DNA from: an uncultured Eubacteriales bacterium
GTDB taxonomy: Bacteria > Bacillota > Clostridia > Oscillospirales > Oscillospiraceae
Direction of reading: 5' to 3'
Assembly: GCA_900548795.1 (NCBI GenBank)
Contig: URLT01000065.1
Span: forward strand, 1-11,082
DNA length: 11,082 bases
The notes below the pieces were generated by a model. That model was not told the origin of the DNA, ran no database searches, and saw only the letters and a program-made list of their open reading frames with translations. The position numbers were made by a program, and so were the translations under genes. Below are positions 6,910-11,082 of this stretch, one piece after another; within the stretch, counting starts at the first letter, position 1, and each line of letters starts with the position of its first letter.

Positions 6910-7521
6910 CTAGCGGCGGGTTGATTGCGCGCGGCTCTTGCTCAAAGACGCGCCGTTGAGCCAGCGCAGCAGCTCGGCCGGGTTGGCCGGGCTGGGGACG
7001 GTGTAAAAATAAGTTTTTGAGGGGATCATCTTTGTCGCGTCGTCGCTCTCGGCCCATGTCACGCGCTGCAGGATCGGCGCGCAGCTCGTCGGAAGCGGCT
7101 CGTCAGGGAGCTGCTCGACCTGCAAAAGAATGCTCGCGTGAAGATTGTCGGAGCTCCAGCGGCCGAAGTTCGTCGTCGGCTTGCGCCAGATCCAGCGGAG
7201 CTGCTGACGCCCGTCGGTCTTGCCGGAGCGGCGCAGGTAGCCGTTATGGACGTCCTGAATGCAGCGCATCAGCCAGATCACATGATAGCCCGCGCGCTGG
7301 AAAAACTTGCAGACGTCGAAGAACGTGCTTTCCATCAGCAGCCCGTCCTGAAGCATCATCACGAATTGATTGACCTGCACGAAGGCAACGACGGTTTGGC
7401 CGTCGAGCGTGATCGGGACGTCCCGATTCTCGGGCGGAACCAGCGACTGCCACTGCCGCTTCCATTCCTCGGGGCTGCTCTGCACGAGCGGCCGCCGCGC
7501 ACGTCTGAAGAGCCAATTCAT
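6910..7521 (-). CDS. Unrecognised 203-residue Trp-rich protein, last gene of the ddl operon
   Basis: I do not recognise this protein. It has no signal peptide or clear membrane span, nine tryptophans (positions 3, 20, 24, 83, 110, 112, 122, 156, 187) and a basic N-terminus (FRRARR, 5-10) and C-terminus. The central part alternates hydrophobic strands and helices: TVVAFVQVNQF (43-53), FFDVCKFFQRAG (67-78), YHVIWLMR (79-86), RWIWRK (109-114) and ILLQVEQL (131-138). The run 'strand, QxN, helix, aGYHVIWLM' faintly recalls nuclease-like folds of the PD-(D/E)XK or CoiA kind, but the acidic catalytic residues are not obvious, so this is only a hint. The start is well supported: GGAGGAGG (minus strand of 7529-7536) lies 7 nt before the ATG, and the ATG overlaps the DUF1934 stop (ATGA). 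The coupled position suggests it is expressed with ddl. Confidence 0.85.
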   Translation of the reverse strand: MNWLFRRARRPLVQSSPEEWKRQWQSLVPPENRDVPITLDGQTVVAFVQVNQFVMMLQDGLLMESTFFDVCKFFQRAGYHVIWLMRCIQDVHNGYLRRSGKTDGRQQLRWIWRKPTTNFGRWSSDNLHASILLQVEQLPDEPLPTSCAPILQRVTWAESDDATKMIPSKTYFYTVPSPANPAELLRWLNGASLSKSRAQSTRR

Positions 7522-7973
7522 CGGGGATCCTCCTCCGTTTTTTCCTCCGGCTCGGCCGGGTGCACCTCGATGCGGTAGGCGACGCTCCCGGCCGCCTCCT
7601 CCTCGATCACGACCTCGTAGCGGATCTCGAGCGTGCCGCCGTCCGGGCTGAGGTCTGAGCGCAGCTCAACGCCGCGCACGCGGATCATCAGCGCGCCGAA
7701 GCCCATGTCGTAGAGAGAGCAATCCTCCACGCCGGGCTGAAAGACCATCCGCGACTCCAGCGTGCCGCGGCGCTCGAGCACGGCGCGCGTCGGCTCCACG
7801 CGGAAGCTCGTCACCGTGCCCTCCAGCCCGGTCAGCGCGCTCTCCTCGTAGGTCAGCACGACGGCCTCGCCGTCCGTCTCGAGCGTGCCTGCGGTGGTCA
7901 GCCGGGTGCGCTCCGGCTCGCCGTCGGGCGTCTGCTGCAGGCTGTCGATGCGCAAAATGACCGGCCGGCTCAT
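7518..7973 (-). CDS. DUF1934 domain protein (YwiB-like beta-barrel)
   Basis: A 151-residue soluble protein of the DUF1934 family, which folds as a small lipocalin-like beta-barrel; the function is unknown. The sequence is a series of beta-strands with the family's recognisable TYEESALTGLEGTVTSF (41-57), then RGTLESRMVFQPG (69-81), a central CSLYDMGFGALMIRVRG (85-101) and a strand LEIRYEVVIEEEAAGSVAYRIEV (115-137, quoted here only by position limits 115-137). The C-terminal 13 residues are charged (EPEEKTEEDPR). There is little of a ribosome binding site, but the ATG overlaps the ddl stop codon (ATGA), so translation is probably coupled. It overlaps the next gene in the same way. In other Bacillota DUF1934 genes sit near argS or cell-wall genes; a wall-related role is inference only. 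Confidence 0.85.
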   Translation of the reverse strand: MSRPVILRIDSLQQTPDGEPERTRLTTAGTLETDGEAVVLTYEESALTGLEGTVTSFRVEPTRAVLERRGTLESRMVFQPGVEDCSLYDMGFGALMIRVRGVELRSDLSPDGGTLEIRYEVVIEEEAAGSVAYRIEVHPAEPEEKTEEDPR

Positions 7974-9034
7974 GCTTCGAGCGCAAGCTCGATCAGACGA
8001 TCCAGCAGCGCCGGGTAGGGGATGCCGCTGGCCTCAAAGAGCTTCGGATACATTGAGATCGAGGTGAAGCCGGGGATCGTGTTGATCTCGTTGAACACGA
8101 CCTCCTGCTCTGCGCGCGTCACGAAGAAGTCGACGCGCGACAGCCCGCGGCAGCCCAGCGCGCGGTAGGCGCGGATGGCCGTGTCGCGCACGCGCTCGGA
8201 GACGGCCTCGTCCAGCTCGGCCGGGATGACGAGCCTTGCGCAGTCGGAGAGATATTTCGCGTCGTAGTCGTAAAAATCCGCACCCGCGACGATCTCGCCG
8301 CAGACCGACGCCGCCGGAGCGTCGTTGCCGAGCACGGCGACCTCGATCTCCTGCCCGTCGATGAATTCCTCGACGAGGATTTTTTTGTCGAATTTCGCCG
8401 CCTCGCGCAGGGCGCGCTCGAGCGCCGCGCGATCCTTCACCTTGGAAACGCCGACCGACGAGCCCGTCCCGGCGGGCTTGACGAACATCGGATAGGCAAA
8501 GCGCGCCTCGAGCCGCTCGAGCAGCCTCGTGCAGTCGTCGCGCAGAGACGACGCATTCACCAGTTCCCACGCCGCCTGCCGGATGCCGGCGTGGTCGGCC
8601 ACGAGCTTGGTCAGGGTCTTGTCCATGCAGACGGCGCTCGCGGCGACGTCCGGCCCGACAAAGGGCAGGCCGGCCAGCCGCAGAAGCCCCTGCACCGTGC
8701 CGTCCTCGCCGTGCTCCCCATGCAGCACGGGGAAGACGACGTCGATATGCTCGCGGACGACGCAGTCGCCCTCGAAGCTGAGCAGCCCCTGCCCGCGCAC
8801 CGGGGAAAGCGCCGCGCGGCGGTTTGCCGGGCACGTCTCCCAGACGCCGCCGGGCAGATCGGAGTAGTCCTCGCCGCCGTAAAGGATCCAGTCCCCGCGC
8901 TTGGTGATGCCGACCGGAAAGAGATTGTATTTTTGTTTATCCAAACGGTTCAGCACGGATTCGGCGGAGCGCAGAGAGACCTCGTGCTCCGGAGACATGC
9001 CGCCGAACAGGACGCAAACACTGAGCTTTTTCAC
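7970..9034 (-). CDS. ddl: D-alanine-D-alanine ligase
   Basis: A 354-residue ATP-grasp enzyme that joins two D-alanines for the peptidoglycan pentapeptide, in the cytoplasm. The N-terminal substrate loop SPEHEVS is at 14-20, HGEHGEDGTVQG at 105-116, the ATP-grasp lysine region FVKPAGTGSSVG at 184-195, and the metal and substrate end motif NEINTIPGFTSISMYP at 315-330. The omega-loop FYDYDAKYLSD (254-264) carries Tyr261, the residue linked to dipeptide rather than D-Ala-D-lactate synthesis, so this is unlikely to be a vancomycin-resistance ligase. I chose the GTG at 9034-9032 because GGGAGG lies 7 nt before it on the minus strand and the resulting N-terminus (KKLSVCVLFGG) matches the family; the longer ATG-initiated frame to 9121 adds an unrelated 29 residues. 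It is the first gene of a coupled three-gene operon. Confidence 0.96.
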   Translation of the reverse strand: MKKLSVCVLFGGMSPEHEVSLRSAESVLNRLDKQKYNLFPVGITKRGDWILYGGEDYSDLPGGVWETCPANRRAALSPVRGQGLLSFEGDCVVREHIDVVFPVLHGEHGEDGTVQGLLRLAGLPFVGPDVAASAVCMDKTLTKLVADHAGIRQAAWELVNASSLRDDCTRLLERLEARFAYPMFVKPAGTGSSVGVSKVKDRAALERALREAAKFDKKILVEEFIDGQEIEVAVLGNDAPAASVCGEIVAGADFYDYDAKYLSDCARLVIPAELDEAVSERVRDTAIRAYRALGCRGLSRVDFFVTRAEQEVVFNEINTIPGFTSISMYPKLFEASGIPYPALLDRLIELALEA

Positions 9035-9040
9035 AAAAAG

Positions 9041-9046
9041 CCTCCC
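9041..9046 (-). promoter_or_regulatory. Ribosome binding site that decides the GTG start of ddl
   Basis: On the minus strand GGGAGG lies 6-7 nt upstream of the GTG at 9034. No such site precedes the upstream ATG at 9121. The position is approximate to one base. Confidence 0.7.
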
Positions 9047-9073
9047 GAATCTGGGCGGATCGCACGAACCCGC

Positions 9074-9101
9074 CGGAATTATTGATACCAATACGGATCC
9101 A
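9074..9101 (-). promoter_or_regulatory. Weak candidate promoter for the ddl operon
   Basis: On the minus strand TTGAAT, which is the second arm of the palindrome at 9102-9120, is followed after about 16 nt by TATCAA and then ATAAT. Both boxes match the vegetative consensus at only 4 of 6 positions. The region is the only plausible place between the palindrome and the start codon. Boundaries are approximate. Confidence 0.3.
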
Positions 9102-9120
9102 TGATTCAAATGTTGAATCA
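9102..9120. promoter_or_regulatory. Perfect 19-bp palindrome, candidate operator upstream of ddl
   Basis: TGATTCAAATGTTGAATCA has perfect 8-bp arms around 3 bases (TGATTCAA, ATG, TTGAATCA). It is AT-rich in a GC-rich background and lies 68 nt before the ddl GTG, where it would cover a -35 region. The form fits a site for a dimeric repressor or activator. No regulator gene is adjacent, so the protein that would bind is unknown. Confidence 0.5.
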
Positions 9121-9121
9121 A

Positions 9122-9194
9122 GAACTCCGTGTGCTGCGAGCACTCGCATCGCGCGAAAGCACGCTGCGCCGTCTTATGAAAATCTGACGCGCCG
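9122..9194 (+). repeat. Left arm of an inverted repeat bracketing the 137-residue gene
   Basis: Bases 9122-9138 and 9163-9194 match the reverse complement of 9837-9880. The match is CCGTGTGCTGCG exactly (9127-9138), then GCTGCGCCGTCTTATG exactly, then AATCTGACGCGCCG after a small indel. In this arm about 30 extra bases (9139-9168, with an AGCAC/GTGCT hairpin) interrupt the match. Confidence 0.7.
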
Positions 9195-9290
9195 TCGGCG
9201 CTATAAAAAGCGCTTCAAGCTTTTTAACAGATTCCAGTATAATATATATGATTTACCCCGTAAATACAAGTAGTATTTTTATTTTTGCAG

Positions 9291-9319
9291 TGGAAAATTC
9301 CGCGCGGTGCTGGTATAAT
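9291..9319 (+). promoter_or_regulatory. Extended -10 promoter for the 137-residue gene
   Basis: TATAAT (9314-9319) is a perfect -10 box preceded by TGG, giving the extended -10 motif TGnTATAAT. TGGAAA (9291-9296) lies 17 nt upstream and matches the -35 consensus at 4 of 6 positions. The start codon is about 44 nt downstream of the -10. This is the clearest vegetative promoter in the window. Confidence 0.7.
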
Positions 9320-9362
9320 AAAGAGAAGCAGACTGCGCCGTGGGCGGAAAGGATGTGCAAAT

Positions 9363-9776
9363 ATGACGTTTGAACTGTCAAACAACGAATTTCGGTCGCT
9401 GCTGGATCTGGTTTACATCGGCAACTGGATCCTCAACGCCACGCGCGGCGACGACCGGATCGAGGAATATGACCGGCTGGAGAGCAAGCTGTTCGGCCTT
9501 TGCAAGGGGACGCCGCTTGCGGCGCTGGTCGAGACGCGGCTGGGCGTCAGCTTTCCCTCGCGCGCCTTCGAGGAGGGCGGCATTCAGGACGCCATCGCCT
9601 ACTACGAGGACGGCGTGTTTTTCGACATTCTGGCCGAGGAGCTGGCCAAGCGCGACCTCGAGGAGGACGGCCGCGCCTCGGAGTACGGCGCGCTCACGGA
9701 GCGCATGGATCGTTACATAGAGGAATTCAACGCCAATGGCGTCGACCGCGTCCGCATCGACGGCATGGAGGATTGA
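9363..9776 (+). CDS. Unrecognised acidic 137-residue protein
   Basis: I do not assign a function. It is a soluble, acidic, mostly helical protein with no signal peptide. A first helical part contains LLDLVYIGNWILNATRG (13-29) followed by an acidic segment DDRIEEYDRLESKLF (30-44), and a second part has DAIAYYEDGVFFDILAEELAKRD (76-98 by position) and a charged helical tail with ERMDRYIEEFNANG (113-126). Such short acidic helical proteins in Clostridia are usually annotated only as hypothetical. The ATG at 9363 is preferred over an upstream start because AAAGGA (9348-9353) precedes it by 9 nt and the promoter at 9314-9319 lies upstream; a longer frame begins before the promoter. It is a single-gene unit with its own promoter and terminator. 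Codon use matches its neighbours, so nothing suggests recent transfer apart from the bracketing repeats. Confidence 0.85.
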   Translation: MTFELSNNEFRSLLDLVYIGNWILNATRGDDRIEEYDRLESKLFGLCKGTPLAALVETRLGVSFPSRAFEEGGIQDAIAYYEDGVFFDILAEELAKRDLEEDGRASEYGALTERMDRYIEEFNANGVDRVRIDGMED

Positions 9777-9785
9777 TCGGTTGAT

Positions 9786-9832
9786 AAAAAACGCCCGGAG
9801 GCGGTGCAAGGCTGCACTGCCTCCGGGCGTTT
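9786..9832. terminator. Strong bidirectional hairpin terminator
   Basis: About 20 nt (9789-9808) pair with 9813-9832 around the loop AGGC, with a GC-rich centre (CGCCCGGAGGC / GCCTCCGGGCG) and one G-T wobble. On the minus strand the stem is followed by six Ts (complement of 9786-9791), ideal for ending spoIVB transcripts. On the plus strand it begins 10-13 nt after the 137-residue gene and ends in GTTTGCTT, a weaker tail but adequate for a shared terminator between convergent genes. Confidence 0.85.
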
Positions 9833-9836
9833 GCTT

Positions 9837-9880
9837 CGGCGCGTCAGATTCTGCATAAGACGGCGCAGCACACGGGATTC
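9837..9880 (-). repeat. Right arm of the inverted repeat
   Basis: Read on the minus strand this gives CCGTGTGCTGCGCCGTCTTA, then TGCAGAATCTGACGCGCCG, matching the arm at 9122-9194 without that arm's 30-base insertion. It ends 9 bases before the spoIVB stop codon. Confidence 0.7.
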
Positions 9881-9889
9881 AGAGCTTCC

Positions 9890-10806
9890 CTAGGCCGCGC
9901 TCAGCATCCGGTCGATCAGGATCCCGTAGCCCTGCGTCGGGTCGTCGAGCAAAACGTGCGTGACCGCCCCGACGAGCCGCCCATCCTGCAGGATCGGGCT
10001 GCCGCTCATGCCCTGCACGATGCCGCCGGTTTGCTCCAGCAGCGCCGCGTCCGTGACCTCGAGCAGCAGATTCTTCTGCCCCGCGCGCTCGTTGACCGAG
10101 CGGATCTGCACGGAATAATCGCGGATCTCCGTGCCGCGGACATTGGCGCGGATCACGGCGCTGCCGACGTGCGCCGCGCCGGTCTGCACGGTCTGCCCGT
10201 CGGGCGCGGCCATCGTGCCGTAGATGCCCTGCGGGGTGTTTTCCGAGATGCTGCCGCAGATGCGCCCGCCCGCGACCGCGCCGCGCAGCGTCCCGGCCGC
10301 ACCGTCCTGCCCGCGCACGACCGAGACGACCTCCGACTCCAGCGCCGCGCCCTCGCGCAGCGGGAGCAGCGCGCCGCCCTCGCTCACGCCGTGGCCGAGC
10401 GCGGCGAACGCACCGCTCTGCGGCTCGTAATAGGTCACCGTTCCGATGCCCGTCAGGCGGTCGCGCAGGCAGAGTCCGAGCCGCCGTCGGCTCGAGCCGG
10501 CGCAAGGCGCACGTCCTTTGTCTCGCGCTCGCGCCGCACCGTCAGGCGCAGCGGCCTGCCCTCGCTCTGCGCAACGGCGGCGACCACCTCGGCGACGCCT
10601 TCGACCGCCTTGCCGTCCACCGCCGTGATGACGTCGCCGCATTCCAACCCGGCGCGCCGCGGCTCGTCGCGCGAAAACGACACGATCGCCGCGCCGTCGA
10701 CCGTCAGTGACAGGCCGATCGTGCCGCCGCCGGGAACCACCGTCGCCGCCGACGCCGCGCCGCAGAGCAGCAGGAGCGTCAGCAAAAATAAGATGATTTT
10801 TTTCAT
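9890..10806 (-). pseudogene. spoIVB: SpoIVB-type sporulation peptidase, frameshifted
   Basis: SpoIVB is a serine peptidase made in the forespore and secreted into the intermembrane space, where it triggers pro-sigma-K processing. Reading from the ATG at 10806 (ribosome binding site GAGGAAG just upstream) gives a signal or anchor segment (KKIILFLLTLLLL), the VVPGGGTIGLSL motif typical of the family, and a PDZ domain with RAGLECGDVITAVDGKAV. That frame then stops at 10453. The S55 protease domain continues in another frame, from LGLCLRDRLTGIGT through ALGHG (catalytic His) and GMSGSP (catalytic Ser) to the stop at 9890-9892. One missing base at about 10477-10486 explains the break: restoring it gives ADGRLGLCLRD, as in homologs, and a protein of about 305 residues with both catalytic motifs. 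No slippery heptamer is present, so programmed frameshifting is unlikely. A sequencing error in this GC-rich stretch is possible. The usual neighbour spo0A is not downstream. Confidence 0.88.
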
Positions 10807-11029
10807 GCTTCTTCCTCACTGTTTTGATTTTTCGCCACGGTACTACTATTTCACGCTTTTTGGCTCGTTTACCTCCCAAATTCTCGCCAATTTGGATAAA
10901 CAAAAACTTCCCTTGACCGAACGGCGCGGGTTTGCGCGGTTTCGGCCGGGAAGATTTGCAAGATTTGTTGAAAATTATACTGCAATCGAATCAAAGACGG
11001 CTTATGAAGCACCGGCTGCATCATACTAG
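10807..11029. promoter_or_regulatory. Upstream region of spoIVB
   Basis: Upstream of the spoIVB ATG the minus strand has GAGGAAG at a normal distance. A 7-bp inverted repeat CCAAATT/AATTTGG (10876-10882 and 10889-10895, 6-nt loop) may be an operator or chance. I looked for sigma-F/sigma-G boxes on the minus strand and found no pair with proper spacing. An imperfect CCGAA...TTCGG hairpin lies around 10917-10947. No gene is visible in these 220 bases. Confidence 0.3.
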
Positions 11030-11082
11030 GGAACCTCTGAATAAATCGGCTGCGGCGCTCAGCGGGTCTTTTGTCCCAACTT
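11030..11082. other. Possible edge of a mobile element at the window end
   Basis: GGGAACCTCTGAATAAATC (from 11030) resembles terminal inverted repeats of some IS5-like insertion sequences, from general memory only. No transposase sequence is inside the window and the far end is not visible, so this is unproven. Confidence 0.2.

Larger units (their letters stand above)
9035..9362. other. Divergent intergenic region between ddl and the 137-residue gene
   Basis: These 328 bases separate two divergent genes and hold no convincing gene. The ddl side holds a perfect palindrome (9102-9120). The middle holds a repeat arm with hairpins (9122-9194) and a small AAAAAGC/GCTTTTT inverted repeat (9205-9225). 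The stretch 9221-9290 is AT-rich, with a TATAAT at 9238-9243 that lacks a good -35. The right end holds the extended -10 promoter for the 137-residue gene. Confidence 0.7.

Noticed and set aside
9035..9121. N-terminal extension of ddl to an ATG at 9121
   Set aside because: The 29 added residues do not match Ddl proteins, no ribosome binding site precedes that ATG, and a good one precedes the GTG at 9034.
9205..9225. AAAAAGC/GCTTTTT inverted repeat as a terminator
   Set aside because: The stem is almost all A-T, and neither divergent gene ends here, so a terminator role has no support.
10453..10510. Programmed -1 ribosomal frameshift in spoIVB
   Set aside because: The direction fits, but there is no slippery heptamer at the crossover and SpoIVB is not known to use frameshifting; a one-base deletion or sequencing error is simpler.
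11021..11028. CATACTA on the plus strand, like a sigma-G -10 box
   Set aside because: No matching -35 box lies at 15-18 nt upstream and no gene follows inside the window; it is also on the wrong strand for spoIVB.
9956..11029. Plus-strand frame of 357 codons opposite spoIVB
   Set aside because: Antisense of a recognisable SpoIVB; no domain and Ala/Arg/Asp-rich translation.

Overview
The window looks like chromosomal DNA from a GC-rich, spore-lineage member of the Bacillota, most likely a clostridial gut-type bacterium of the Oscillospirales/Ruminococcaceae kind. The reasons are the housekeeping order DUF1385 (YqhQ-like)-prmC-recA-recX-rimO-pgsA, a spoIVB-type sporulation protease, a DUF1934 gene beside a D-Ala-D-Ala ligase, and strong G/C use at third codon positions. 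The taxonomic placement is inference; there is no rRNA gene.

Left part (1-6178, plus strand): a tightly packed, probably co-transcribed run. It starts with the 3' part of a sensor histidine kinase, then a DUF1385 membrane protein, prmC (release-factor methyltransferase), recA, recX, rimO (ribosomal protein S12 methylthiotransferase) and pgsA (phosphatidylglycerophosphate synthase). Gene joints are short gaps or overlaps (7 nt at DUF1385/prmC, 3-nt gap before recA, 11-nt overlap recA/recX, ATGA overlap rimO/pgsA). The run joins translation quality control, recombination and its modulator, ribosome modification and lipid synthesis.

Middle (6179-6909): about 730 bases without a credible gene, between convergent operons. 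It holds a family of palindromic repeats (two direct copies, one inverted copy and a probable remnant), short tandem repeats of about 28 bp, an A-rich stretch, a strong 14-bp hairpin and a 21-bp doublet.

Right-middle (6910-9034, minus strand): a three-gene operon read leftward, ddl (GTG start), a DUF1934 beta-barrel protein and a 203-residue protein I do not recognise, linked by two ATGA overlaps. Upstream of ddl is a perfect 19-bp palindrome that could be an operator.

Right part (9035-11082): a 137-residue orphan gene on the plus strand with a good extended -10 promoter and a bidirectional hairpin terminator. This unit is bracketed by imperfect inverted repeats (9122-9194 and 9837-9880). 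Convergent to it is spoIVB on the minus strand, whose signal/PDZ part and S55 protease part lie in different frames: a one-base deletion (or sequencing error) near 10477-10486. The last 50 bases may be the edge of a mobile element, but too little is present to say.

I found no convincing new multi-gene system. The best leads are the repeat-bracketed orphan gene, the palindrome before ddl, the unknown third gene of the ddl operon, the repeat cluster at 6196-6764 and the broken spoIVB.
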